NCBI GenBank assembly: GCA_002256385.1 | Contig: NKJD01000018.1 | Coordinates: forward strand, 1 to 64,000 | From: Flavobacterium sp. BFFFF2 | GTDB lineage: Bacteria; Bacteroidota; Bacteroidia; Flavobacteriales; Flavobacteriaceae | DNA: 64,000 nt | Reading direction: 5' to 3' | Shown here: piece by piece, positions 1 through 8,986 of the stretch | How positions within the stretch are numbered: the first letter of the stretch is position 1 | How the letters are laid out: each line of letters starts with the position of its first letter | Program-made: the position numbers and the translations under genes | The notes under the pieces: generated by a model | Told to the model about the DNA's origin: nothing | The model's database searches: none | What the model saw: the letters and a program-made list of their open reading frames with translations, nothing else

Positions 1-1200
1 AGCCTTGGAGGGATTTTCGGCTTGAAAAACTGGTTTTGCCGAAGGCAAAAATGACCTTTTATGCGGGCCAAAAAGGCCCTTTCTTTTGGTTCGTTTTCTT
101 TGGGCCAGCAAAGAAAATGAACAAAATGGTCAATCAGTAGTAATAGGTCTGGCAGAAAACAATAGGTCTTATGAATGTCAAGTCATGCTAACTCATGAAC
201 CATCGCGTGATCTAAGCACCATGCTGATGAGATTTAGCTTCGCTGAACTTACGTTTCTCCTTCGTCGAAATGACAAAATCAGGTTTTCAATCAATGTTAA
301 CTGTTCTGCGAAGCTTAACAGGTGCCGGCCCGCATATGTAGTCATAGGTTTCGCTAGCCGCATAAAATCCTGAAGCCTTGGAGGGATTTTCGGCCAAGCG
401 AAATCACAACAAAATAACAGTTTGCGCAGCAAACACAATCAAAGAATAGGTGATTCAAGCTCACCATTAAAAAACAATAAAAAAGGGAGCTTAAACTGGT
501 TTTGCCGCAGGCAAAAATGACCTTTTGTGCGGGCCAAAAAGGCCCTTTCTTTTGGTTCGTTTTCTTTGGGCCAGCAAAGAAAATGAACAAAATGTTGAAT
601 CAACAGAAATACGTCTGGCAGAAACCAATAGGTCTTATGAAAAACAATAATAAAATATTCAGTCAATGTTAACTGTTCTGCGAAGCTTAACAGGTGCCGG
701 CCCGCATATGTAGTCATAGGTTTCGCTAGCCGCATAAAATCCTGAAGCCTTGGAGGGATTTTCGGCCAAGCGAAACTGGTTTTGCCGCAGGCAAAAATGA
801 CTTTTGTGCGGGCCAAAAAGGCCCTTTCTTTTGGTTCGTTTTCTTTTGGCCAGCAAAGAAAATGAACAAAGGTCTTTCAACAGAAAGTAGTCATTTTTAA
901 ACCTGAATTTCTTATGCAAAGCAATATTAAAACCAAGAACAAACTGTTATTGGAGACAGTGCACAAAAACGTTTTTTGCGACCCTGATTGCGGGCGACCA
1001 CAAGGGTCGCCCCTACAGGTTCGTTTTCTTTGGACCAGCAAAGAAAATGAACAAAGGTCTTTCAACAGAAATAGGTCAAGTAGAAAACAAAAGGTCTTAT
1101 GAATATCATGTCATGCTGACTCAGGAACCATCGCATGATATAAGGACCATGATGATGAGATTTCTCCTTCGTCGAAATGACAAATAACATAATAAAAATT
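1..1200 (+). repeat. R1 modular repeat field, about three head-to-tail units
   Basis: No gene is supported here. The stretch is built from recurring modules. Module a (287-376 and 660-748) runs from TCAATGTTAACTGTTCTGCG through GCCGGCCCGCATATGTAGTC to CCTGAAGCC. Module b is GGAGGGATTTTCGGC. Module e (29-137, 494-600, 775-872, partial 1017-1056) contains two hairpins, TTTTGCCGAAGGCAAAA and GGGCCAAAAAGGCCC, followed by CTTTGGGCCAGCAAAGAAAA. An optional module d (about 403-494) lies between b and e in one unit only, and a further module f ending CTCCTTCGTCGAAATGAC occurs at 170-280 and 1095-1185. The order b-e-tail-a-b-d-e-tail-a-b-e is seen directly. The first copy is cut by the window edge. 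Confidence 0.85.
986..1014. repeat. GGGCGACC palindrome, copy 1
   Basis: GGGCGACC, a short ACAA spacer and GGGTCGCCC form a near-perfect inverted repeat followed by CCTAC. It interrupts an R1 context: immediately after it the sequence resumes with R1 module e (TTCGTTTTCTTTGGACCAGC). Similar short palindromes are widespread in Bacteroidota intergenic DNA; the function is unknown. Confidence 0.7.
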
Positions 1201-1208
1201 CAACAAAT

Positions 1209-1231
1209 AGGGCGACCACAAGGGTCGCCCT
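1209..1231. repeat. GGGCGACC palindrome, copy 2
   Basis: Same GGGCGACC-ACAA-GGGTCGCCC inverted repeat as at 986-1014, about 200 bp away and in the same orientation, followed by TACTC. Confidence 0.7.
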
Positions 1232-1288
1232 ACTCATCTCTTTTGAAACAACTTTACAAACTTTCAACTTTACAAACTTTCAACTCAT

Positions 1289-1324
1289 AAAAAAAACCAC
1301 CCCAGTTTCCCGAGGTGGTTTTCA
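1289..1324 (-). terminator. Rho-independent terminator of the 1439-4315 gene
   Basis: On the minus strand a stem AACCACC/GGTGGTT with an internal GGG/CCC extension is followed by a run of eight T. It lies about 115 bp beyond the stop of the T9SS protein gene. The 18-bp direct repeat TTTACAAACTTTCAAC flanks it at 1245-1288. Confidence 0.75.
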
Positions 1325-1438
1325 ATAAATATATTTGGTTGGAATGGACCTTCGTCAAAGGATTAAACTTTGACAAAGATTTTTAAAATTCAACATTACA
1401 AACGTTTGACATTATAAACATTCCAACATATTAAAAAC

Positions 1439-4315
1439 TTATTTCTTAATTATCCGAACAACCTGTTGGTCATCGCCTTGAGAAATCATCACGTTGTAAA
1501 TGCCACTGCTGTAGTTGGTTCCCAAGCTGCGGTTTTCAAGTTCAGAAGCTTCCACGCTGAATTGCTCCACTTGTTTGCCCAGCATGTCATATACAGCAAC
1601 TTGAACAGGCGTTTGGTTGCCACCTTGTGCCATTAATACGTAGTCTGTTTCAAATGGATTTGGAACAGCTTTAACAGTAAATGAAACCGTTTCTTCTGCA
1701 TTTTGACGGGCAAAAGTAGCCGGTGTTTTCACGTTACACGCTGAACCATAAGCTTGCCAAGTACCGCCAAACTGAACTGCTACACGAACTGAATAAGTCG
1801 TGTTGATTGCCCAACCTGTATAGTTACCTAACTGCATATTTGAAGTGGTTGAACTGTATGTCAGTACCGTGCCGCCATTGCTCCATTCAAAACGGTAAGC
1901 GGTGGCGCCTGTTACTGCGCTGCAATACAAAATGCTCCATTTATTAGCCAAGGTAATACCACATTGATTGGTTCTAATTTGGGTGCTGGCAGCAGGTGTG
2001 GTAACAGTACAAGCTGTTCCAAAGGCTTGCCAGGAACCTGCCACTTGCGCAGCTACGCGTACTGAATAAGCGGTGCCATAAGCAGCGCCTCCTGTTAAGT
2101 TATTGATTTGGACGTTGTTGGTTGCACTGTCAATGTTGCGAGAAACGCCTCCAGTTGTAAACTCAAATCGGTAAGCTTGCGCATTTACAATTTGACCACA
2201 ATAAATAGGTGTTGTCATGGAAGCTAGTATGGTTCCACACATGCTTGAAATTACTTGGGTAGTGTTTGCTACAGCAGGTGTTGTTAAACTACAAGCCGAT
2301 CCAAAATTTCCTAATTGGCCATTAAAACCAGCAGCCACTCGAATGCTGTACGCGGTGTTGTAAGCATTAGTTCCTTGTAATTGGGTTAGGTTAAATGAAT
2401 TCGTTGAAGAAAAGTATGTCCGAGTACTTCCATTGCCCGTTATTTCAAACAAGTAGTTGGTGGCGTTGGTCACAGCTGTTGCAGTAACGGGAGCTGTAAT
2501 GGCATTCAAAGTAGATCCACAAGTCGGCGAAGTAATGGTCGGGGCCGCGTAGGTAACAATTGTTACTTGAGTTTTTGCACTTTCACAACCATTTTGGGTT
2601 TGAGTAGCATAGTAATTTCCATTACTTAAAGCAGTAGTTTGAGCCAAGGCTGTCGGCGCATTTAAACTCGCATACACGGAATAAATTGAATTATATCCAA
2701 ACAGATCTCCAATATTTGTATTTGACGTTACATAAAACGTGTTTGAAACAATAGGCGGCGTACTAGCTATTGAAACGGCCACTGGTGTACGCGTACTTTC
2801 ACATCCATTCAACGTTTGAGATACATAATACGTTCCTGCCGACAAGGCTGTGGTTGAAACCAAAGGACTGCCATTTGAAGCAACTGCATACCATTTTAGC
2901 TGAGTGCCTACGGCTGTTAATTGAGCTATAGTTGCGCCATTACAAAAAGTTTGAGCCTGAGCCGAAGGGGCAGTTGTAATTGGGTACACAGTAATGGTTA
3001 ACATAGTTGTACTTGCACAAACTCCCGCATTAGGCGTAAAAGTATATTCAGTGGTTTGGGTGTTGTTCAAAGCAGGCAACCAAGTTCCTGAAATGCTGTT
3101 GGTTGATGTTGTTGGAAGCGCATTTAAACTTGCACCTGGACAAATCGGAGCTACTTGTGTGAAGTTTGGCGTAGATCGTTGTGTAATGGTTAAATTTAGT
3201 TTTTCCGTTACACAGTTTGTGGTTGCGCCAGTGTACAGACCAGAAGCGGTGTACGTTTGTCCGTTCCAATCGTAGCTTTCACAGGCTGTAATAGTAGTTG
3301 TATGTTCCGAACCTGTTGTAGGAATGACCGTTACCACTATAGAAACGGGACTTCCACAGTCACCAGTAGCATACGCATAATACGTGCCAGGACCCACTTC
3401 ATTTGACGGGGATCCTATGCCATAAGTGGCACCTGTTCCATCAGCATTTGCGGTCCATGTTACCGATGCATTACCGCCTGTTAATCCTGAATAGGTTAAA
3501 GTGGTAGTTGAACTGCTGCATATTGCCGTTGCTGTTGCTGTTGCCGAAGCCAATGCTACATTGGAACATCCCAGAACAAAGGTCACAGTAATAGTATGAT
3601 TTCCGTTGACGTTTGTAAAAGCATACGTTCCGCCCGCAGCATAACTTCCAGATGTTAATGCCGTTGCCGAACTGCCGTCAACCGTTATAGTACTAATCAA
3701 ATAGCCTGCATCGGGAGTTATTGTATAGGTTTTACTTTCTGTACCATCACATGACAGCTCAGTAGCACCTGCTGAAGAGATGCTGCCGTTGTTTCCTGCT
3801 GAGGCTGTAATGGTATAATTGGCATTTACCGTCACCGACACTAAATCGCCGGAAATTCTAGAAGGATTGCTCGAAACGACTCTTGCTAAATAACCATTAC
3901 CAATGATACCAGTTGGCAATGTTGCATTAATAGTACCCGATACCATTGAAGATACCGAACCAATCACTACCGGGTTAGCAAAACTACCGGTGGCGTTACT
4001 AAGTTCCACTGTAAATGTATTGGAGGCATCCACGTAACCCGAAGCAGTATAGGGAACAAAAAAGCTTGTTCCTGGACATAAGCTTGCTTGCGCCATGCCC
4101 ACCCGCAAATCGATTTCGGGTTGCTGCTGACCTTGGGTAAGTTGTTGGTTATTGGCAGAAAGCTTTGAATTGAAAGTTTCTCCTATCGTATAACTCAAAC
4201 TTACACCGCCGCCTGTAGCCCTCCCGCCGTCCGTGGCTGTAGCCCTCGGACTAAGCGATTGTCCATGGCCGGTAGAGGCCAAGAGCAAAAGCAGTAGTAT
4301 TTTTATGTTTTTCAT
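1439..4315 (-). CDS. Large secreted protein with Ig-like/FnIII-like modules and T9SS sorting domain
   Basis: The 958-residue product starts with a signal peptide (about residues 1-18, hydrophobic Leu run ending GHG). Next is the T9SS-associated N-terminal region SYTIGETFNSKL...LTQGQQQPEID. Then come Ig-like segments, one domain of the divergent InlB-repeat type around residues 170-245 (TITPDAGYLISTITVDG), and several short cysteine-containing modules (LSAGTYYVSQTLNGCEST, LSNGNYYATQTQNGCESA). Three homologous modules of about 85 residues follow, each opening CGxxL and closing SACxxxTPA. The C-terminal 75 residues (VPNPFETDYVL ... YSSGIYNVMIS ... RIIKK) match the T9SS type A sorting domain. No enzymatic motif is visible. 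An adhesin or surface-matrix role is inferred from architecture. Confidence 0.85.
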   Translation of the reverse strand: MKNIKILLLLLLASTGHGQSLSPRATATDGGRATGGGVSLSYTIGETFNSKLSANNQQLTQGQQQPEIDLRVGMAQASLCPGTSFFVPYTASGYVDASNTFTVELSNATGSFANPVVIGSVSSMVSGTINATLPTGIIGNGYLARVVSSNPSRISGDLVSVTVNANYTITASAGNNGSISSAGATELSCDGTESKTYTITPDAGYLISTITVDGSSATALTSGSYAAGGTYAFTNVNGNHTITVTFVLGCSNVALASATATATAICSSSTTTLTYSGLTGGNASVTWTANADGTGATYGIGSPSNEVGPGTYYAYATGDCGSPVSIVVTVIPTTGSEHTTTITACESYDWNGQTYTASGLYTGATTNCVTEKLNLTITQRSTPNFTQVAPICPGASLNALPTTSTNSISGTWLPALNNTQTTEYTFTPNAGVCASTTMLTITVYPITTAPSAQAQTFCNGATIAQLTAVGTQLKWYAVASNGSPLVSTTALSAGTYYVSQTLNGCESTRTPVAVSIASTPPIVSNTFYVTSNTNIGDLFGYNSIYSVYASLNAPTALAQTTALSNGNYYATQTQNGCESAKTQVTIVTYAAPTITSPTCGSTLNAITAPVTATAVTNATNYLFEITGNGSTRTYFSSTNSFNLTQLQGTNAYNTAYSIRVAAGFNGQLGNFGSACSLTTPAVANTTQVISSMCGTILASMTTPIYCGQIVNAQAYRFEFTTGGVSRNIDSATNNVQINNLTGGAAYGTAYSVRVAAQVAGSWQAFGTACTVTTPAASTQIRTNQCGITLANKWSILYCSAVTGATAYRFEWSNGGTVLTYSSTTSNMQLGNYTGWAINTTYSVRVAVQFGGTWQAYGSACNVKTPATFARQNAEETVSFTVKAVPNPFETDYVLMAQGGNQTPVQVAVYDMLGKQVEQFSVEASELENRSLGTNYSSGIYNVMISQGDDQQVVRIIKK

Positions 4316-4415
4316 GAATATTGTTTTAATAGATTTTTAATGCACATAACTGATTGTAATTGTTAGTATCAAAAGGATATAACAGTGTACTTTTTTCATA
4401 TTAAAGTGTCATGAA

Positions 4416-5780
4416 TTATAATTTGAACACGGCGAAATAAGTACTTGCTCCTGACTGCAAAGTGGCATTGGCTGTACTTGTCCAAACGCCTGGTTTTATT
4501 ACATCTCCTGCACTTAATTTAATGATTTGCGAGAACACACATTGGGTAGTTGTTTGCATGTTGGTGTTGGTTGCTGTGGAACCATAATAAGTAGTTACAC
4601 CATTTAACTTCAAGAAAGGATTATTAGCAGTAACCGCAGCGTATGTTGAATAGAGTTGGAAAGTAACTAAATAATATCCTGCTGCTGCTGCAGTAAAAGC
4701 ACCTGCAGCAAATTGAGAATTTACGTTAGCCGATATGGTGTTGAAAGACAGTTCTTGAGCACCAGATGCTAATGCTGAGTTGGCTGAAATTCCAGCATAA
4801 CATTGAATTGCTCCAGCACCCCCACCTGATGAAGGTAAGTTGGTTAAATTAGAACCATCAAGAGCTGGAAGTTTACCATTAGCGGTAGTTTGCACCAATT
4901 GGCTATTGCCATTAAATGTATTTCCCTGAGTTGTCACCGTGCTTGCAAGATTTGCAGCATTGATGGTACCGCTAGAAGCATTGATCGCAGTAACCACACG
5001 CCCACCAGTTGCTGCAGAAGTAGAAAGAGTGGTAGCTAATCCAGCACCACTTGTAGAAACATCTCCAGATAAAGCAGCAGGCGTTTGAAGTGATCCACCT
5101 GACACAGTTACTATTCCAGTTCCAGAAGGAGCAGGACCAGTAGCTCCTGTAGCTCCTGTAGCTCCTGTAGCTCCTGCTGCTCCAGCTGGACCTTGTGAAC
5201 CAGTTAAACCTGTCGCCCCTGTTGCTCCAGCTGGACCTTGTGAACCAGTTAAACCTGTCGCCCCTGTTGCTCCCGCCGGACCTTGTGGACCTTGTGGACC
5301 TTCTGGGCCAGTTGCTCCAGCTGGACCTTGTGGACCCGTTGCACCTTGTGGACCCGCCACTCCAGGAACATTAGCGGTGCCTGCGTACAATGCATAAGGC
5401 ACGCTCAACATTTGTGTGGTACCCATGTCTACGTAGTTGCTACCACCAGTAACATCTAGCTCTACTTGTGTGAATTTCGCACCAGAACCCCAGTTTATAC
5501 TAGCCAATGTACTTGCAGATGTACCGCCGCCAATATTTACGGAGAACAAGCCCAGTGCATCGGTTGTAACACTATGGGTTTCAGAGTAAACCACTGAGCC
5601 AGATGCAGTGCCATCATGTATGCTAAATCGCAAGGCAATACTTTGATTTTTTATAAGATTACCAGCGTTGTCTCTGGCCACTGCCTGATACGGAATGCCT
5701 TGTGGCGCTTGGGCCATCATAAAATTTGCCACCAACAAAAAGGCGAATGTTAAGAGTGTTTTTTGGAATGTGTTTTTCAT
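4416..5780 (-). CDS. Secreted collagen-like protein with C1q/TNF-like C-terminal domain
   Basis: This 454-residue protein has a signal peptide (1-24, ending MMAQ). An N-terminal domain of about 110 residues opens [17 protein letters not shown], a type common in Bacteroidota surface proteins. An uninterrupted run of about 26 Gly-X-Y triplets spans residues 140-217. A Ser/Thr/Ala-rich stalk (about 220-320) leads to a C-terminal beta-rich domain (about 325-454, [12 protein letters not shown] ... [11 protein letters not shown] ... TYFAVFKL) with the look of a C1q/TNF jelly roll. No T9SS tail is present. The collagen segment is encoded by internal tandem repeats: two 45-bp units near 5180-5275 and 9-bp units near 5142-5175, so its length is probably slippage-prone. 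Gly-X-Y stretches form triple helices in other bacteria; trimerisation here is inferred. The neighbouring T9SS gene is transcribed in the same direction, about 100 bp downstream. Confidence 0.85.
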   Translation of the reverse strand: MKNTFQKTLLTFAFLLVANFMMAQAPQGIPYQAVARDNAGNLIKNQSIALRFSIHDGTASGSVVYSETHSVTTDALGLFSVNIGGGTSASTLASINWGSGAKFTQVELDVTGGSNYVDMGTTQMLSVPYALYAGTANVPGVAGPQGATGPQGPAGATGPEGPQGPQGPAGATGATGLTGSQGPAGATGATGLTGSQGPAGAAGATGATGATGATGPAPSGTGIVTVSGGSLQTPAALSGDVSTSGAGLATTLSTSAATGGRVVTAINASSGTINAANLASTVTTQGNTFNGNSQLVQTTANGKLPALDGSNLTNLPSSGGGAGAIQCYAGISANSALASGAQELSFNTISANVNSQFAAGAFTAAAAGYYLVTFQLYSTYAAVTANNPFLKLNGVTTYYGSTATNTNMQTTTQCVFSQIIKLSAGDVIKPGVWTSTANATLQSGASTYFAVFKL

Positions 5781-6391
5781 GGTTTAACTGTTTTGATTAA
5801 TTTCTATTATGGTTTTTAATTTCTTTGGAAGTGAGCAGCCAAAAGCCAAAACGCGTATTTATTACCGTTTCAAAATTAACCCGTTGAATGCAAATACGTA
5901 AAAAAAAAATGGAGTAAATTCATGTTAAGATGATAAAATTCAGCACATCGAATTCCATCATTATCTAACATCTAAAACAAAAATAATTAAAAATTACTTA
6001 AGATTGCCTGATGGAAACAATTATTTGAAGTAAAATTAACCATTTGCTATAAAAGCTAATAATTACTGCTGAAAGGAATGAAAAAAAAGTATTAAAATTG
6101 AATGTTTAAAGTTGTTTCAATAAATGTATCGCAGTTCGGGGGAGCGGGTGAAGTAAAAACAAGGCAACAGTTTTTTAAGTCTAAAGTCTAAAGTCAAAAG
6201 CCTAAAGTCTTTTCCCGAACACATATTACTAAAACCAGAAATTTAGTTCTCGCAAGACACCTCCAAAGCCCATTTTAGTCAAAAGGCATTCCTCTTTCTT
6301 CTTTTTTCGTTTTTCTTTCTTCTTTTTTCTTTCTTCTTTTTTCTTTCTTCTTTTTTCTTTCTTCTTGCTTCTTTTCTCTTTCCTCTGAACT
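5781..6391. other. Intergenic stretch with pyrimidine-rich tandem repeat
   Basis: No gene is supported. A TAATTTTG box on the minus strand at 5871-5878 fits the Bacteroidota -7 element and could serve the collagen-like gene. At 6290-6386 one strand is almost purely pyrimidine, made of 14-bp units CTTTCTTCTTTTTT beginning at 6315, 6329, 6343 and 6357 with diverged flanking copies. Confidence 0.6.
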
Positions 6392-6705
6392 TGGGCCAGC
6401 AAAGAAAATGGACAAAATGTTGAATTAATAGAAATAGGTTAGACCAAAAGTAAAAGGTCCTATAAATCGGAGCCTAAAATTTTCAATCAATGTTTACTGG
6501 CGTGCGAAGCTTAACTGTTGCGGCCCGCATATGTAGTCATAGGTTTTTCAAGCCGGCAAAAATCCCGAAGCCTTGGAGGGATTTTCGGCTTGAAAAACTG
6601 GTTTTGCCGAAGGCAAAAATGACCTTTTATGCGGGCCAAAAAGGCCCTTTCTTTTGGTTCGTTTTCTTTGGGCCAGCAAAGAAAATGAACAATAGTCAAT
6701 CAATA
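6392..6705 (+). repeat. R1 modular repeat (partial module e plus a full a-b-e unit)
   Basis: A partial module e (GGGCCAGCAAAGAAAATG) at 6392-6440 is followed by a tail, module a at 6484-6574 (GCGGCCCGCATATGTAGTCA), module b (GGAGGGATTTTCGGCTTGAA) and a complete module e at 6596-6705. The b-e part is nearly identical to positions 1-120 of the window. The short ORFs in it follow the repeat on both strands. Confidence 0.85.
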
Positions 6706-6785
6706 GAAATAAATTATTTTCATGTCTGAATTTCTTTTGAAATACATGAAAAAAAACGTGAACTGATAGTTCTTAAACAATCCAT

Positions 6786-7382
6786 TTACTCTTGAGAGAA
6801 ATGAATCGATGCTAACCAACTCCCCAACATCAACCGCCCATGAGGGCTCAAAACACTCTCCGGATGAAACTGCATCCCCGTAATGGGCAGTTGCCGGTGC
6901 ATGAATGACAAAATAATACCGTTTGAGTCTGTGGCGGTGATTTCCAATTCTTCGGGAAAATGGTCGGTTGATACGGCCCACGAATGGTAGCGACCAACCA
7001 AAACGGGGGCGGGAATGTCTTTGTAAATGACGGCATCGGGTGCCGTTACGAATAGCTCAGTGGCTTGTCCGTGCAGCACTTGCGGCAGGTTATAGAGCGT
7101 GGCGCCAAAGGCCTGTGCCAAGGCTTGGTGGCCTAAGCAGATGCCCAAGATGGGTTTTTGGTATTTCCATTGGTGCACCAAGGGCATCAAATTGGCCGAT
7201 TCTTCGGGCAAGCCCGGACCAGGCGACAACACGATGGCATCGTAGTCGGCTGGCAAGTCCAAATCGGTCAAATCGTGCCGTTCCACATCAACGTAGGCGC
7301 CCAATCCTTCCAAATAGTGCACCAAATTATAGGTGAAACTATCTTTGTTGTCAATGAGTAAAAGGCGCTTTTGTTTGGTCAT
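6786..7382 (-). CDS. pabA: Anthranilate/aminodeoxychorismate synthase glutamine amidotransferase component II
   Basis: This class I glutamine amidotransferase (198 residues, normal for stand-alone TrpG/PabA) releases ammonia from glutamine for the chorismate-using partner in tryptophan or folate synthesis. The triad is visible: Cys82 in GICLGHQ, and His173 and Glu175 in QFHPESVLSP. The oxyanion motif SPGPGLPEE is at residues 53-61 and the N-terminal DNKDSFTYNL is diagnostic. It lies 8 bp downstream of glmM on the same strand and is probably co-transcribed with it. No component I gene and no other trp or folate gene is in the window, so TrpG and PabA cannot be separated; the subunit may serve both pathways. 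Confidence 0.9.
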   Translation of the reverse strand: MTKQKRLLLIDNKDSFTYNLVHYLEGLGAYVDVERHDLTDLDLPADYDAIVLSPGPGLPEESANLMPLVHQWKYQKPILGICLGHQALAQAFGATLYNLPQVLHGQATELFVTAPDAVIYKDIPAPVLVGRYHSWAVSTDHFPEELEITATDSNGIILSFMHRQLPITGMQFHPESVLSPHGRLMLGSWLASIHFSQE

Positions 7383-7390
7383 TGCACAAT

Positions 7391-8779
7391 TTAAATGCCA
7401 GCAATCACAGACAGTTCTGACACAAAGCGTTGGGCCAACTCATCGGCTGCTGCTTGCGTAGGGGCTTCGGTATAAATGCGGATAATGGGTTCGGTATTCG
7501 ATTTGCGCAAATGCACCCACTCGGTGGGGAAGTCAATTTTTACGCCGTCAATGGTAGTAATTTGCTCGTGGGCATAACGGTCTTCAAGGGTTTTGAGCAC
7601 CGCATCCACGTCAATTTGTGGGGTGAGTTCAATTTTGTTTTTGCTCATGAAGTATGACGGCAATTCATTGCGCAGCGTAGAAACTTTTTTGTCTTGGTGG
7701 GCCAAATGCGACAAGAATAAGGCCACGCCGACCAAGGCATCGCGGCCATAGTGCAATTCTGGATAAATGATGCCGCCATTGCCTTCGCCACCAATAATGG
7801 TGTGGGTCGCTTTCATCAATTCCACCACGTTCACTTCGCCTACGGCGCTAGCTTGGTACGAACCGCCGTGTTTTTCGGTGATGTCACGCAAAGCGCGCGA
7901 CGAACTCATGTTCGATACGGTGTTGCCCGGCGTACGCGACAACACGTAATCGGCCACGGCCACCAAGGTATATTCTTCGCCAAACATGTCGCCTTCTTCG
8001 GTAATAAAAGCCAACCGATCAACATCTGGGTCAACCACGATGCCAAAGTCGGCGCCTTCTTCGACCACCTTGCGGCTGATGTCGCCCAAATGTTCTTTTA
8101 AGGGTTCGGGATTATGAGGAAAATGGCCCGTTGGGTCGCAGTACAATTTGACCACCTCAACGCCCATTTCTTGTAATAATTTTGGGATAATGATGCCGCC
8201 CGACGAATTCACGCCGTCAACCACCACTTTGAATTTTTTGCTTTTCACCGCTTCCACATCCACCAAAGGCAATTCAAGTACCTCATCAATGTGGATGTCC
8301 ATGTAAGCGTCATTTTTGGTAATGATGCCCAAATCATCGACTTCGGCAAAATCGAACGAGCCGTTTTCCACCAATGCCAACAGCAACTGTCCTTCGGCAC
8401 CGCTGATGAACTCGCCTTTTTCATTTAATAATTTCAAGGCATTCCATTGCTTCGGATTGTGCGAGGCGGTCAAAATGATGCCGCCATCTGCTTGTTCCAT
8501 CGGTACCGCTACCTCCACAGTAGGGGTGGTTGACAAGCCAAGGTCAATAATATCAATACCCAAACCCACCAAGGTTTGCATCACCAATTCATGAATCATG
8601 GGGCCCGAAATGCGCGCATCACGTCCAATCACCACTTTGAGTCTTTTGTTGGGCGTGCGCTGCTTTAAAAAAGTGCCATAAGCCGATGCAAAAAGGACTG
8701 CGTCAATAGGCGTTAAATTGGTGCCTGTTTGGCCGCCAATGGTGCCTCGAATACCTGAAATGGATTTAATGAGTGTCAT
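7391..8779 (-). CDS. glmM: Phosphoglucosamine mutase-type phosphohexomutase
   Basis: The 462-residue alpha-D-phosphohexomutase has the family landmarks in order: phosphoserine loop TASHNP with Ser106 as phosphate carrier, metal-binding loop DPDVDR at 250-255, sugar loop GGEGNGG, and the C-terminal phosphate-binding loop RKSNTEPIIRIY. In Bacteroidota this form is usually annotated GlmM, converting glucosamine-6-P to glucosamine-1-P for UDP-GlcNAc and peptidoglycan precursors. A phosphomannomutase or phosphoglucomutase activity cannot be excluded by sequence reading. A TATATTTG box lies 20 bp upstream of the ATG. The next gene (TrpG/PabA) follows after 8 bp. Confidence 0.88.
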   Translation of the reverse strand: MTLIKSISGIRGTIGGQTGTNLTPIDAVLFASAYGTFLKQRTPNKRLKVVIGRDARISGPMIHELVMQTLVGLGIDIIDLGLSTTPTVEVAVPMEQADGGIILTASHNPKQWNALKLLNEKGEFISGAEGQLLLALVENGSFDFAEVDDLGIITKNDAYMDIHIDEVLELPLVDVEAVKSKKFKVVVDGVNSSGGIIIPKLLQEMGVEVVKLYCDPTGHFPHNPEPLKEHLGDISRKVVEEGADFGIVVDPDVDRLAFITEEGDMFGEEYTLVAVADYVLSRTPGNTVSNMSSSRALRDITEKHGGSYQASAVGEVNVVELMKATHTIIGGEGNGGIIYPELHYGRDALVGVALFLSHLAHQDKKVSTLRNELPSYFMSKNKIELTPQIDVDAVLKTLEDRYAHEQITTIDGVKIDFPTEWVHLRKSNTEPIIRIYTEAPTQAAADELAQRFVSELSVIAGI

Positions 8780-8798
8780 AAGGGAAAATTTGGTGGTG

Positions 8799-8806
8799 CA
8801 AATATA
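8799..8806 (-). promoter_or_regulatory. Predicted -7 promoter element of glmM
   Basis: TATATTTG on the minus strand is a perfect match to the Bacteroidota TAnnTTTG element and ends 20 bp before the glmM ATG, giving a 5' leader of roughly 10-15 nt. No clear TTTG -33 box is visible. Confidence 0.45.
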
Positions 8807-8893
8807 AGCGGATTAATTGGGACTATAAATGGAGAACATTTCCAGATTTGCAGTCATTTTTAAAGTAAAAAAGTTTAAAGCGACATTTGGGTT

Positions 8894-8930
8894 AAAAAAA
8901 GACCTCCGCCGAACGAATCCAACGGAGGCC
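8894..8930 (-). terminator. Rho-independent terminator of the pfkA-gap-kinase operon
   Basis: On the minus strand GGCCTCCG and CGGAGGTC form a stem around a roughly 14-nt loop, followed by seven T. It lies about 57 bp past the stop of the sugar kinase gene and 115 bp before glmM starts, so it separates the two leftward operons. Confidence 0.8.
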
Positions 8931-8986
8931 TTCAAACAAACTAACAAACTATCTTTACCTTGGATATGGAAATACCCAATTGTTAT

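Noticed and set aside
86..1102. Several ORFs of 60-125 codons, on both strands, in the repeat field
   Set aside because: They recur in the same frames wherever R1 module e occurs (for example FLCWPKENEPKE or RFLWASKENEQ), differ in start and end at each copy and overlap each other on opposite strands. They follow the repeat, not protein constraint.
6490..6729. 79-codon ORF ending in the R1 unit
   Set aside because: Its sequence KGPFFWFVFFGPAKK is the translation of module e; the same string appears in other R1 copies in different contexts.
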